From: Cyclina sinensis
Taxonomy: Eukaryota; Mollusca; Bivalvia; Venerida; Veneridae
Direction: 5' to 3'
Assembly (NCBI GenBank): GCA_012932295.1
Contig: JAAONU010000017.1
Location: 4,154,001-4,218,000, forward strand
Length of the DNA: 64,000 bases
Shown here: positions 13,001-28,000 of the stretch, one piece after another
How the letters are laid out: each line of letters begins with the position of its first letter
How positions within the stretch are numbered: position 1 is the stretch's first letter
Notes under the pieces: generated by a model
Databases searched by the model: none
The model's input: only the letters and a program-made list of their open reading frames with translations
Told to the model about the DNA's origin: nothing
Made by a program: the position numbers and the translations under genes

Positions 13001-16000
13001 TTGACTCATTGCATTCAGTTTATTTGGAAATTATTGGGAAAAATAACGGGACCGAGCAACAGTTTCGAGTAAGACTGACATGTCGAGTTATTGCATGTTG
13101 ACTCATTGCAAATCCATAGCACGTTTTTCTTCATTTTAGAGCCAATTAAATATATATGCTGATTTTAGGATATAACACATGTCTCTTTTGTTTTCTTATT
13201 CTATGTTTAAAATAGGATGTTGAGACTTAATAATGCTGTTAAAAAGCCTAAACCCTGAAAGCTGTTGAAATTAGGATTTCAATCTATCTGCCTTGTAGTC
13301 TAAATAAAAAACTGGAATAAATCTTAGGGGATCTTATTTTTGTGTGCTGAACCATGTAATAGGAGATGAGAAAAATTGTTTAAGTTTGTCATTTTCCATG
13401 TTTGTAACTTTCTAGAACTCACCGCGAGAGTGAACCTGTTCTGAGACGAGGTCATCAGAATGAAGACTCAGAGGAATATTGCTATGCTTATGCAGGAGGC
13501 TTGCCGACTGAGGACGAGGTCACACGCAGGCATAGGAGTGTTCCTGCACAGGTAAATACAATTTTTTGTTTTCTTCAAGCACAAAGAACATTTTTAGGGG
13601 TGACAGAAAAGTGTTATGCAAAGACGCAGGTAGAAGTATATAGTTTCACACTAATTTTAGAAATTTTGCCTATGGGTGATAGTTCTCAACAGTAAACTAA
13701 TGTTCTGAAACTATTGTAAAAATCACAAGTATATGCATGTTATCTACAAGGCCTCTGTTTTAATATGACCCAAAAAAATATTTTAGGACAAAGGGGCAAA
13801 ACAAAAGGGTTCCATGTGCTATAAAACAAAAACAAAAGATGATAGAACGTTTTAGTTTCACTCATTGGCATGCACATGATTATTGTAAGAAAAATCTGTT
13901 CATCCTATAGATATGTACATGTCTTTAGTGGGCAAAAGATAGACAACAATTTTAATATAATATAATACGTATGGGTCAGTACATAAATATTGCATCAACT
14001 CCTTATTAGCTCACCTGAGCACAAAGTGCTCTAGGGTGAGCTACTGGGATCTTTTATTGTCCTGCGTCCGTCGGTGTGCGTCAAGTGTCATGCGCCATGC
14101 GTCGTCAACAATTTGACTTGAACAACTTCTCCTCCTATACAGCTAAGCCAACTTTGACAAAACATGCCTAGGGTATTCCTTGCATGAAGCTCTACCAAAT
14201 TTGTTCAAAGAATTGAATTCCAATAAGAACTCTGGTTGCAATGGCAACAGAAAGGAAAAACTTTGAAAATCTTCTTGTCTGAAACGACAAGGCCCTGAGC
14301 CCTAAGATTTGGTATGAGGCATCATCTAGTGGACCTCTACCAAGTCTGTTCAAATTATACCCCTGGGATGAAATTTGGCCCCACCCAGGGGGTAAATTGA
14401 TTTTACATAGGCTTATATAGGGAAAACTTCGAAAAACCACAAGGCCCTGAGCCTTAAGATTTGGTATGTAGCATTGTCTAGTGGACATCTACCAAGTTCA
14501 TTCCAATTACACCCCTGGGGTCAAATTTGGCCCTACTCTTGGTGTCTACTGATTTTACATAGGCTTATATAGGGAAAAATTTGAAAATCTTAATCACAAT
14601 ACTAAGTGTCGTTTGATGTCGCCATAATTATGAGATGTTTGTTTACACATCCAAACAGTTTTGAGAAGGTGTTGATACTTTGAGATGATGCCATGTTTAT
14701 TCGATATTTTCGAAAGAAATAGCCTCAAGGGCTAATTGTCTTAATGAAAGAAATAGTTAAATGCAACTGCAGCGATATTCATGTGATGTAATTATTACGT
14801 GCACCAACAATGGCCTCTTCCTGAATGAAAAACATCACCAAATGGTAACTCTATTCCCAGACAAATTTTGTGTGCATATTATATTCCAGTGCAAGCATTT
14901 TTTCCCAGATCATGAGGCCAGACCAGGGGTGTGCATTTTATACACTCTAGCATATAATTTTCAAGCGTTTAGGGCAATTGTCGATGGTGTCTCGTTGTTT
15001 TTAGCTCACCTGAGCACAAAGTGCTCAAGGTGAGCTTTTGTGATTGCCTGATGTCCGTCGTCCGTCCGTGCGTCGTCAACTTTTTCTTCAAACAACTTCT
15101 TCTCCTGAACTGCTGGGCCAATCTTGCTGAAACTTGGCAGGAATGTTACTTGCATGAAGCTTTACCAAAATTGTTCAAATGGTTCAGGTCCATTGCATTT
15201 CTAGGCCACAGGAGCTAAAAATAGATTTTCAAAGTTGGAACTTTAAAAATCTTCTTCTCCAGAACTACAAGGCCTGGAGCTTAGATATTAGGTGTGCAGC
15301 ATTGTCCAGTGGACCTCTACCAAGTTTGTTCAAATCATGGCTCCTGGGTCAAAATTGGCTCGCCAAAGGGGTCACATGTTTTACATAGAGTTATATAGTA
15401 AATTCTTTAAAAATCTTCTTGTCAGAAACTGCAAGGCCTGGAGCTTAGATATTTGGTATGAGGCATCATCTAGTGGACCTCTACAAAGATTGTTCAAATT
15501 ATGACCCCCCCCCTCCCCGGGGTCAAATGTTTTATATAGAGTTATATAGGAAAAACTTTAAAACATCTTATTGTCAGAAACCGCAAGGCATAGAGTTTAG
15601 ATATTTGGTGTGTAGCATTGTCTAGTGGACCTCTATCAAGTTTGTTCAAATTACGTCCCCTGGGTCAAAATTGGCCACGCCCCAGAGTTATATTGATTTA
15701 CATAAAGTTATATAGGATAAACATGAAAAATCATTTTTAGCTCACCTGAGCATGCTCATGTGAGCTTTTAGGATCCTTGATTGTCCGGCGTCCGTCCGTC
15801 GTCCACAATTCATTCAAACGACATCTCCTCTGAAAGCACTGGGCAAAATTTAATGAAATTTGCATAGAATGTTCCTTGCATGAAGCTCTACCAAGTTTGT
15901 TCAAATGGTTCCGGTTCATTGCATTTCTGGGTCACAGGAGCTAAAAACATATTTTAAAAGTTGAATCTTTAAAAATCTTCTTGTCAGAAACCACAAGGCC

Positions 16001-19000
16001 TGGAGCTTTGATATTTGGTATAAAGTATCATCTAGTGGACCTCTACCAAGTTTGTTCAAATTGTGATCCTGGGGTCAAAAATGGCCCCGCCCCAGGGGTA
16101 ACTTGTTTTACATAGAGTTATATAGGAAAAATTTAAAAAATCTTCTTGTCAGAAACCACAAGGCCTGGAGCTTTGATATTTGGTATAAAATATCATCTAG
16201 TGGACCTCTACTAAGTTTGTTTAAATTATGATCCTGGGGTCAAAAATGGCCCCGCCCCAGGGGTAACTTGTTTTACATAGAGTTATATAGGAAAAATTTA
16301 AAAAGTCTTCTTGTTAGAAACCGTAAGGCATAAAGCTAAGATATTTGGTGTGCAGCATTGTCTCGTGGACCTCTACCAAGTTTGTTCAAATCATGGCCTC
16401 TAGGTCAAAAATGGCCCCGCCCCAGGGGTAACTTGTTTTACATAGAGTTATATAGGAAAAACTTTAAAAATCTTCTTGTCAGAAACCGTAAGGAATAGAG
16501 CTTAGATATTTGGTATGTAGTATTGTCTAGTGGACCTCTACCAAGTTTGTTCAAATTATACCTCTGGGGTTAAATTTGGCCCCACCCTGGGGTCATTGGT
16601 TTTACATAGGCTTATATAGGAAAAACTTCAAAAATCTTCTTGTCTGAAACAACAAGGCCCTGAGCCTTAAGATTTGGTATATAGCATTGTCTAGTGGACC
16701 TCTATCAAGTTTGTTCAAATAATACCCCTGGGGTCAAATTTGGCTCCACCCCGGGGTCATTGGTTTTACATAGGCTTATATAGTGAAAACTTTGAAAATC
16801 TTCTTGTAGAAGAAGAAGTAACATTTTCAGTCCAAATAATCTGGAAATTTGTCAGACAGGTTGTTTCTATGATTTCTAGCTCAAGTTCTATTATGGGTCA
16901 TCTGGGTTCAAAAACTAGGTCACAGAGCCCAAAAATAGAAAAACCTTGTTAACACTCTAGAGGCTACATTTTCAGTCAAAACATCCCAGAAAGTTGTCAG
17001 AAAGGTTGTTTTGATGATTTTTAGCTCAGGTTCAAAATTAGGTTATCTGGGGTCAAAAACTAGGTCACAGAGCCCAAATATGGAAAAACCTTGTTAACAC
17101 TCTAGAGGTAACATTTTCAGTCCAAATAACCTGGAATCTGTTAGAAAGGTTGTTTCAATGATTTCTAGGTTAAATTTGAATATTGGTCATCTGAAATCAA
17201 AAACTATGTCACAGAGCCCAAAAATAGAAAAAAAACTTGTTAACACTCTAGAAGCTACTTTTCAGTCCAAATATTCTCGAAATTTGTCAGAAAGGATGTT
17301 TTAATGATTTCGAATAAAGGTCATCTGGGGTCAAAAACTAGGTCACAGACCCCAAATATGGAAAAACCTTGTTAACACGCATTGAGGTAACATTTTCAGT
17401 TAAAATAACCTTCAAATTTGGCAGAAAGATTGTTTTAATGATTTCTAGCTCAGTTTTGAATATGGGTTATCTGGGGTCAAAAACTAGGACACAGGGCCAA
17501 AAAGTAGAAAATCCTTGTTAATGCTCTAGAGGTTACTTTTCAGTCCAAATGTCCTTGAAATTTGTCAGAAAAGTTGTTTCAATGATTTCTAGCCCAGATT
17601 AGGATATGGGTTGTCTGGGATCAAAAACTAGGTCAGAGAGCCCTAAAATGTTAAAACCATTTTCACACTCCAGAGGTTACATTTTCAGTCCAAATATCCT
17701 GGAAATTTGTCAGACAGGTTGTTTTCAGTCCAAATATCCTGGAAATTTGTCAGACAGGTTGTTTTGATGATTTCTAGCTCAAGTACTAATATGGGTCATC
17801 TTTGGTCAAAAACTAGGTCACAGAACCCAAATATGGAAAAACCGTGTTAACACTCTAGAGTTAGATTTTATTCCAAATAACCTGAAAATTTGTCAGAAAG
17901 GTTGCTTCTATGATTTCCAGCTCAACTTTGAATATGGGTCATCTGGATTAAAAAACTAGGTCATAGAGCCTAAATATCGAAAAACTTTGTAAACACTCTA
18001 GAGGCTACATTTTCAGTCCAAATGTCCTGGAAATTTGTCAGAAAGGTTGTTTTGATGATTTCTGGGTCAGGTTTGGATATGGATCATCTGGGGTCAAAAA
18101 CTAGGTCACAGAGCCCAAATATGGAAAAACCTTGTTAACACTCTAGAGGCTACACTTTCAGTCCAAATAACCTTGAAATTTGTCAGAAAGATTGTTTCAA
18201 TAATTTCTAGGTCAAGTTCGAATATGGGTCATCTGGGGTTAATTAACCAGGTCCATAGCAACTTTGTTAAAAGCAGTCATATTCAGGTGAGCGATATAGG
18301 GCCATCATGGCCCTCTTGTTCTTGAAACTAATAGGACTAGACCTCAGATATTTGGTGTGGAGTATTGTGTTGAGAACCTTTACCAGTATTGTTTATATGT
18401 TGGCCCCGGGGTCAAAATTGGCCCCACCCCGGGGGGCCTTAATATGTAAAAAAGGCAATCTTTAAAAATCTTCTTACTGGAAACCTCAATGCCTACAGCT
18501 TAGATATTTGGTATGCAACATTGTCTAGTGGATGTCTATCAAGTTTGTTCAAAATATATCCCCTGGGTCAAAATTGGCCACGCCCCAGGGTTCTCTTGGT
18601 TTACATATAGTTATATAGGAAAAACATGAAAAATCATTTTTCTCCAAAACTAATAGGACTAGACCTTAGATATTTTGTGTGGAGTATTGTGTTGAGAACC
18701 TTTACCAGTATTGTTTATATGTTGGCCCCAGGGTCAAAATTGGGCCCGCCCCGGGGGCCCTTAATATGTAAAAAAGGCAATCTTTAAAAATCTTCTTACT
18801 GGAAACCTCAATGCCTACAGCTTAGATATTTGGTATGCAGCATTGTCTTGTGGACCTCTACCTAGGTTGTTTGAAAAATGTCACTGGGATCACTATTGGC
18901 CCCGCCCGAGGGGACGTAAGTTTTAAATAGCAGTATAGAAGAAAATCTTTAAAAATCTTGTCTGAAACCACAAGGCCTAGAATTTTAAAATTTGGCATGA

Positions 19001-22000
19001 AGCAAGCTTTATCAAGCTTTTTGAAATTATTAGACTACTTTAAAGGTCATGGAGGCTAAAAATAGATTTATCTACTGTACCTCATAGAGCCTTCATTTAT
19101 AGACCAATATCTTTGATATTCAGTATATAGGTTCCTTGCATGGACGTCTACCCATGGGTAGGGTTTGAGGTCACTGGGTCAAGGTCAGGGTCACCATAGC
19201 TTATAATAGATATTTCTACTTTCTGTCATAGAGCCTTTATTTATTGACTGATATTTTACATATTTGGTTTGTAGGCACTAAGATATTTTCAATTAAAAAA
19301 TGAAATACTGCTTAGCAGCAAACCTACAGCCAAAGTACTCAGGTGAGCGATCCAGGGCCATCATGGCCCTCTTGTTTGTTTTTTTTCATACGTTTCAGTG
19401 TCTTCACAGCAGGAATGAATAAAAATAACTGTTAAACTGCTTGTGCCACAATTAGATTGACAATATGAGTAAATAATTAAATAATGGTGGGTAAAGTGGG
19501 TAAGTGCCCCATTGTGTAAATTTTTGCTATTGGTAAATAAACCTGTTGCTCTTCTGTAAATTTAATTTGACTTAAAGTAATACAAGGTCATCAGAAACAG
19601 TCAGTTTCATACAGACAATTGCTAAGCAATCTGGGAAATAGTAAGCTATTACATCCATAAAATTGATAATGTTCTAGTGATAATAAAATGTACACGGTAT
19701 ATATGTAAAACATGCATGTATTTTTATAAGTATCTAGTGCTATATCGTTAGATCAAAATAATGTTCCCGTGTTCGATATGTGTTTTCCATATGTGCTATG
19801 AAATCATTTACAATGTTTAAGTTGTATTTTTGTTTCAATCGTAGTTATAAAATGAGTACAGTTTGTTTTTTTTAATCAAAAAGAAAATGGTTTCTTTTTC
19901 TCATTGTGTTGTTAAGTTTTGCCCAACTGCAGGACACTATTCTCAAGACAAGACCTTGATTCTTTTCAAATCTGAACCATCACTAATCCGAAGTATTTTT
20001 TCCGGTCCCAGCAACTTAAAACTAGCGATGTTCCACTGTATTACATAATTATTTGTACGCTGTGTCTTTATGAAGAGAGTTGTTTTTGAACCATTTTTAA
20101 ATAGCCATTTATGGCAAATGCACCCATACTTTGCTGCAGTATGCCTTTAAGAAACATTTATGAACAAATATATGTTTTACTTTAAATTATCAATTATATT
20201 TCAGAGAATGTGCTAATAAAATACGTACATGTAATATGCAGTATAACATTGGTAAATTTTAAGGTATGTCCGATTCAAAGATATTAACAAATCCTTTGCT
20301 TTATGTGTGCATACATCACTTGAATTCTTCTAGGAGTTTTTGTCACATTTTTGACACCAAAATATGGAATGATTTACAAGATCTGTAGTAAATACATGTA
20401 CTTCTGATATTAACACAGATAATTTCAAGTTTTGTTTGGACATTTTTACATGCTGTGTATATAACTTTGTGTAACTGATATCTTGTATTCATCTCATTAA
20501 ATTTATTCTCATTTGTTCAAAGGTAATTGAATTTCATCTCTTGTAAATATTATAAGATTATTACTATGTATATTACGACATAAGGTACGTATTGACATTT
20601 AGTCATACGTGGCTGTGTACCAAATGTGTCACCACCTCATAACAATGATGTTATGAACTATAGCTAGTATTCAAATATTGCTGATATAAGCAAATTTTAA
20701 AATATCAATATATTAGTAAACTTTTCTTTTCAGTATATTGATAATTCCATTTAGATTTTATTTGATTTCAGCTCAGCTTATGTCAAGCTCATGTCAAGGT
20801 CATTTTCATATACCCATACAGGTTCAGCATAATTTACAGAAATAGAGTATAGGTCAGCACAGAGAATAAATATTATAAGTGATAAAGCTTATACAAAATG
20901 AAATTTTGCTGGATAGAATAATGGCCCCCATGTCATCCATTATGTCGAAATGAATGACAGTCAGTTTTGTAAATTACCGCCAATCATGTATATTGACATT
21001 TTCTGGCCCTGGGCTGTATGCATGTCGCGAACCTCTACTAAGTAGATAGAACTGAGTTAACATACCTCATTACCCTTATTTATGCATATTACTCATTTTC
21101 GAAAACGACCATGCCAGTTATAGTTGGACTTTGGTGTATAAAATTTGAAGTGCTTAAGATTCTCTTAGTTGCAAAGGAAATCATGTCATGAGAAACTAAT
21201 TTTGGTAAGTCAGACTGCTTTTTTTATACTAAAAAAAAAGTAAAAGACACTGAGTGACATTTTATTATTAGCTAAGAATTTGACTTACAAACATTGCTTT
21301 GCTTTGCAAGTTAAACTGCCAAAAAATAAATGACTTCTTTAAACATGCTTAATTTCATAATTGTGAAACATTTAAAGACTTCTGTTTCTCTTCCTCATAT
21401 ACAGTAGTAGTGTCATGATTAAGGTTTAAAGAGGTGCAGTTTTGTACACTCAAATTTTTTTGTTAAAAGTAGGGATCTCAGTGTTAAAAGGATGGAAGGT
21501 GATTTATATCCAATTGTAACCCACATAAAAACAGGAAGTTAATTTTTACAAGGATTGAAACAGATGTATGTAATTCTATTATTCTAGTGTTGTAAACACA
21601 CTTGGTTTTCATGAGTTGACCTTAAAATGTGACAGTGATATAGTTGTGTCCTTATATAAAAGATAAAAAAGGTTTCGATGTTATTGTGAAATCCAGCACA
21701 AAAACATGTTTATCTACCTCTTGAGTCATAATATTATGATGCTTACGCTGACTTTTTCATTTAAAGCTGTATGCCCAGTGAATGGTGAAAACCCACCTAG
21801 TATGTCAGCAAAATAAGTGTTTTGAATATTATAACTGTACACACTTTGTTTAAAATTCAAATTACATGTATATAATTATCAAACTGTATAATTCTTATTT
21901 GGTCAAGGCCAGTGACATTTGGTCTAGCCAAAACAGAATTTTAGTTAGATCTTCTGGAATTCCGGTTTTCCTTTACAGACTATAAATTGCCTAGATTTAA

Positions 22001-25000
22001 AACTGATGCAAACTTCTGAAATGTAGTTAAAATGTTATAAATGTTAGTATTCCACACTAGTGGCAGTAGTGCTGGTTTGAACATTTAGCTGGATAAATTC
22101 TAATTGAAGAGAGTGGTTTCCAAACTAGTGTTAGATATATAAGTTTAAGTTTAACAAAAATTAAGAATTTGTATCAAAAATTTACTCAACAACTTTGGTT
22201 GAACAGCTTTGATGTACATGTTTTGAAACTTTATTTAAGTGGATACTTATCTTTTGTTTTTTTGAAAACACTACAATACTTCCTGTTAGAACAATTAGCA
22301 TTGTCAGTGCGACATAGACTGTCACATTATTCATCATGCCTCTTAGAAATACAATGGTCAAGATGCCATTTTTTTTTCAACTTAGCAGTGTTTTGCCAGA
22401 GATTTGTGCTTGGTTTTATATGCATTAGGAAATAAAGGAATTATTGTTGGTGAAGTTTAGGAGAATATTTCGATGATGTTTAAACTTTACATCACAGTAC
22501 ATGAAAGACTGGTAACTAGCATCTTTTATTGTTCTGTTAATGTTACGGTACTGTGTTTAATACTCTGTTAGTACAGGGTGTCACAGAATGTATGTGCACT
22601 TAACAAACGCGTAAGAGTCACATGCTGATACTGGGTACATAAACCAGTTTTTGTACATCGAACAATTATCATTATTATTATTGGACTGCTTCAATAGTAC
22701 ATGTTCTAAGTGACCGCCATTATTTTGCCTGACTAGCTCAATTCACTCTCTAAAGTTACATACGGTGTTGGTACATGTATCTCGTGAAATTTTTCTGATT
22801 TCTGCATGAATGGCAGCTCAGTGATCACATCTGTTCTGCAAATGTAAGCCTCGCTGAATTGTCATCGTTTTTTTTTTAAAGTTATAATACAGGCCATAAT
22901 CATAAAAAATGAACCAAATAAGAACTATAAAATGCCTTACATTATCAACACCTTATCTGAATGGTTATTTTTGATGGATGGCAAGATGTTGTTGAGATAC
23001 ATCTGATTAAATTATCAAAAATATTTTATGACCTGTGGTCTTTAATTGGTTTAGAAATGTCAAACGTACTTAGCCAGTATCTGTAAAATGAGCCATCGAT
23101 GTTGCATGAACAATTTTGAATACATTACTTACATCAAAACGTAAATTAATAAGAAAAAGATATATAGATAGACTAAAACATACTGACAGAAGAGTGGTCG
23201 TCAGAACCTTTACAATACTGAGAAAAAGCTGTTAACATTACAGAGGAAGATGTACGGTCTGTGAAGAATACTTATCAGCACTGAATTTATCAGGTGCTGT
23301 AAATGAAGTGTTGTTTCGAAAAACAGCTTATGTATGCAAATTTCTTACGATTTAACCCAAGCAATGGTTGAGAGGCTACAAAAAACAAAAGTAGGTGTTC
23401 AATATCTACTGACATCCATGAACATCTTCAACGTAAAAGTGAAAATAATAGCAAATTTTTTTTTAAGCAAGTTGTCTATGCATTGGTGTGAATATTTGCA
23501 TAAATTGGCAATAATGTTATATTTCTGTTAATGGGTGGTATTACAACTTTAAGAGCTGCATCATTGAAATTTTATAAGCTGTTACCTTCCAAGGCATATT
23601 TCAAAATTCTATGCACTGTAGAATTACTTACAGTTCTAGATCTGTTTGTAATGTAACTCAGTACCTTTCTTACAGATGTTCTTGGAGTCTGTTGTACAAG
23701 TCCAGCAATCTTTGAATCTGTCCTTCACAGCATGCAGTTCTAGTTTTTGCAGTTTTGTCCTTTCCTGTGATCTGAGACTCATGCTGTTCAAAATTTTGAA
23801 CCACTCTAATGATTTGTTTATTGGAAGGTGCTTTATTTAAGGATGAATTTTACTCATTTTTCTTGACACAATAGATGGAAATTTGCCATTTTCATAGTAG
23901 AGCCTCACAATTCCAATAGGAAATGTGAATATGAGTGACGTCATTGATGATGTCATGAGATGTTACCGTAATGTCGCATGATGCCATTCTAGTAGAGAGC
24001 AAAATCTTACACCAATTACCTTTAATTTGAGACCACATTTGGTCTGTTGGCAAAAGTAATAGCATTTGTAATGTGGACATACATTCTTGGACACCCTGTA
24101 TAAATTCAACTTATGACAACTGCATCAGGGAATGGTTTCTTTTTCTCAGTGGTCTAGAGGTTTGGCTTTTGAAGATATTCATGACCCAACAGCTGAGGGT
24201 TCAAATCTGCTAGGGACTAGAATATTTCTGATGCACTGCATTTTTGTTTTACCCAACTGCCTGTATTGGTAATTGGGATATAAACCTATTCTTTGTATGG
24301 ACTTTAAATGGTTATTTAAGTTTCAGTAATAAGAAATTGACTGTATTACTGTCTGCTTGGTTGATTGGTTAAAGTTTTTGACCTCAGATCACTCACTAAT
24401 CTCTCACTGATGATGGTCATGGTTTTGAGCCCCCCTATCAACAATTACCGGAAAATTGACAATATCTTACTAAGAGTCTAGTTAGTGTTTTTCCTAGGAA
24501 TGATTGTTTGGTTAACTGCCTACCTAAAAAAGTTTGACTGATATAAGGCATTAAACTCAGTTAAACCAGAGGAAACCAGTCCAGGAAACAACATACCATG
24601 TCACCATTTATGATTTTCAGTTAGATTTGCAAACAGAAATGTACGAGTAAAAAACATTTAAAACACACACACACATAAAAACCCTGCAATATTTCATGAA
24701 CATATTATGTATAGTATAAAAATATCTTCTGATATAAGTTAATCATGTACTTGCAACAACAAAATAACATGAAGTATACATGATACATTTGAATAACATA
24801 AATTAAATCTTTGCATAATTTTTTATGCCTTCATATAGGTCAGACGTCTTCATAAGGTCAAACACAAAGCATACATTAATCCTAATACATTATTAAACTA
24901 GTTTAGTGACAGAATAGCGGAAGTATCAGATACATATTAAACTTGGATGAATGTCTTAGTGTGAATATTTTACCAGATAGTTAAATAATGTTCCATTATG

Positions 25001-28000
25001 ACAAAAGTGACATACTGGAAAAATTTCAGTTCTAAAGAATTCTTCCGTAATCAGTATGTTTGGGTTTGCTTTCTTATCGATTGATGATCTTATGTTTTTT
25101 CATTAATTTTGAACTTTACACATTGTGAATATTTACCAGTGACTTTATGATTGCTTATATACATAAAATGTGGAGATTTTGTTGTTCCTGCGATTGTATA
25201 CTGAAGTTTGGTTCATTGTAAAGTATATTATAATTTCAGAGGTTGTTACCACATTGCTTCCAGTTCATTGTGAATTATTTTATAATTTCAGAGGCCAGTA
25301 TCGCTTAGGGATGATTATTCGCAACCACCCGACAGGTTGTCAAGCTCTGGTTCAGTTCAGGACTATATAGAGCCTTACCAGTCCACAGGTGAGTTAACAT
25401 TTTCACAAGGATTTTGGGTTAACGTTTGCAGTGGCCATCAATTCCTGTTAATTTTTCTGCTTGTAATAATTTGCCTTGTCATTTGAAGACAATCCTAGTA
25501 TGTACATGTATACAGGATCTTGATCTTACTTCAAACAATGGATAAAAGGAAATTATTAGCTCACCTGGCACAAAGTGCCAGAGTGGGCTTTTGTCATGCG
25601 TTGTGAGGCATCAACAATTTCATTCAAACGACATCTCCTCTGAAACCACTGGGCCAAATTCAATGAAACTTGTGTGGGATGTTCCTTGCATGAAGCTCTT
25701 CCAAAGTTGTTCAAAGAATTCAATTCCATTTAGAACTCTGGTTCCTCTAGCAACTTAAAGGAAAAACTTTGAAAATCATCTTGTCTGAAACCACAAGGCC
25801 TGGAGCTTAGAAATTTGGTATGAGGCATCATCTAGTGGACCTCTATCAAGATTGTTCAAATTATGACGCTGGGGTCAGAAATGGCCCCGCCCTGGGGTCA
25901 CTTGATTTACATAGAGTTATATAGGGAAAACTTTAAAAATCTTCTTGTCAGAAACTGCAAGGCATGCAGCTTAGATATTTGGTATGCAGCATTGTCTAGT
26001 AGACCTCTACCAAGAGTGTTCAAATCATGGCCCCTGGGTCAAAATTGGCTCGCCAAAGGGGTCACATGTTTTACATAGAGTTATATAGTAAATTCTTTAA
26101 AAATCTTCTTGTCAGAAACTGCAAGGCCTGGAGCTTAGATATTTGGTATGAGGCATCATCTAGTGGACCTCTACAAAGATTGTTCAAATTATGACCCTGG
26201 AGTCAGAACTGACCCGCCCAGGGCTTACTTGATTTGCATAGAGTTATATAGGGAAAACTTTAAAAATCTTCTTGTAAGAAACTACAAGACATGGAGCTTA
26301 GATATTTGGTGTTGAGCATTGTCTAGTAGACCTCTACTGGGTCAAAATTGGCCCCGCCCAAGGGGTCACATGTTTTATATAGAACATAGAGGTAAAAGTT
26401 TAAAAATCTTCTTGTCACAAACTGCAAGCCCTTGAGCTTAGATATTTGGTAGTATGCGCTGTGACCACAGTGGGGTCATCCCCCGTCCCCTGGGGGTCAC
26501 TCCCCCCCCCCCCGCCCATAAAATTGTTTTCTCATTTTTAGCTCACCTGTCACAGAGTGACTAGGTGAGCTTTTGTGATCACAATCCGCCCGGCATCTGT
26601 CCGTAAACTTTTAATTCAAACGGCATCTCCTCTGAAACCACTGGGCCAAAGTTGATGAAACTTGCCATGGATGTTCCTTGCATGAAGCTCTTCCAAAGTT
26701 GTTCAAAGAAATCAATTCCATGCAGAACTCTGGTTGCCATAGCAACCTAAAAGAAAAACTTAAAAAATCTTCTTGTCTGAAACCACAAGGCCTAGAGCTT
26801 AGATATTTGGCATTTAGCACCCTCTAATGGAACTCTACAAAAATTGTTCAAATTATTTCCCTGGGGTCAAAATTGGCCCCGCCCCAGGGGTCACTTCATT
26901 TTTCATAGACTTATATAGGAAATCTTTAAAAATCTTCTTCTCAGAAACCACAATGCCTACAGCTTAGATATTTGATATGTAGCATTGTCTAGGAGATGTC
27001 TACCAAGTTTGTTCAAATTATGTCCCCTGGGTCAAAATTGGCCACGCCCCAGGGTTCTCTTGGTTTACATATAGTTATATAGGAAAAACATGAAAAATCA
27101 TTTTTCTCCGAAACTAATAGGACTAGACCTTAGATATTTGGTGTGGAGTATTGTGTAGAGAACCTTTACCAGTATTGTTTATATGTTGGTCCCGGGGTTA
27201 AAATTGGCCCCCCTGCGGGGGCCCTTAATTTATAAAAAAGGCAAACTTTAAAAATCTTCTTACTGGAAACCTCAATGCCTACAGCTTAGATATTTGGTAT
27301 GTAGCATTTTCTAGTAGATGTCTACCAAGTTTGTTCAAATTATGTCCCCTGGGTCAAAATTCGCCACGCCCCAGGGTTCTCTTGGTTTACATATAGTTAT
27401 ATAGGAAAAACATGAAAAATCATTTTACCTGGAAACTCATAGGACTAGACTTTAGATATTTGGTGTTGAGTATTGTGTAGAGAACCTTTACCAGTATTGT
27501 TTATATGCTGGCCCCGGGGTCAGAATTGGCCCTGCCCCGGGGGCCCTTATTATGTAAAAAAGGCAATCTTTAAAAATCTTCTTACTGGAAACCTCAATGC
27601 CTACAGCTTAGATATTTGGTATGTAGCATTGTCTAGTGGATGTCTACCAAGTTTGTTCAAATTATGTTCCCTGGGTCAAAATTGGCCATGCCCCAGGCTT
27701 CTTTTGGTTTACATAGATTTATAAAGGAGAAACATGAAAATTAATTTTTCTCCCAAACAAATAGGTCTAGACCTTAGATATTTGGTGTTGAGTATTGTGT
27801 AATGAACCTTTACCAATATTGTATAAATGTTGGCCCTGGGGTCAAAATTTGCCCTGCACCAGGGGCCCTTAATATGTAAAAAAGGTAATCTTTAAAAATC
27901 TTCTTGTCTGAAACTACAAGGCCTAGAATTTTAAAATTTGGCATGAAGCAAATAATTAGATTAGGTTAAAGGTCACGGAGGCTAAAAATAGATTTATCTA

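Noticed and set aside
22169..22435. An 88-residue plus-strand open frame
   Set aside because: It is hydrophobic, Leu/Phe-rich and AT-driven, lies inside an SHB-like intron, and shows no homology or splice context.
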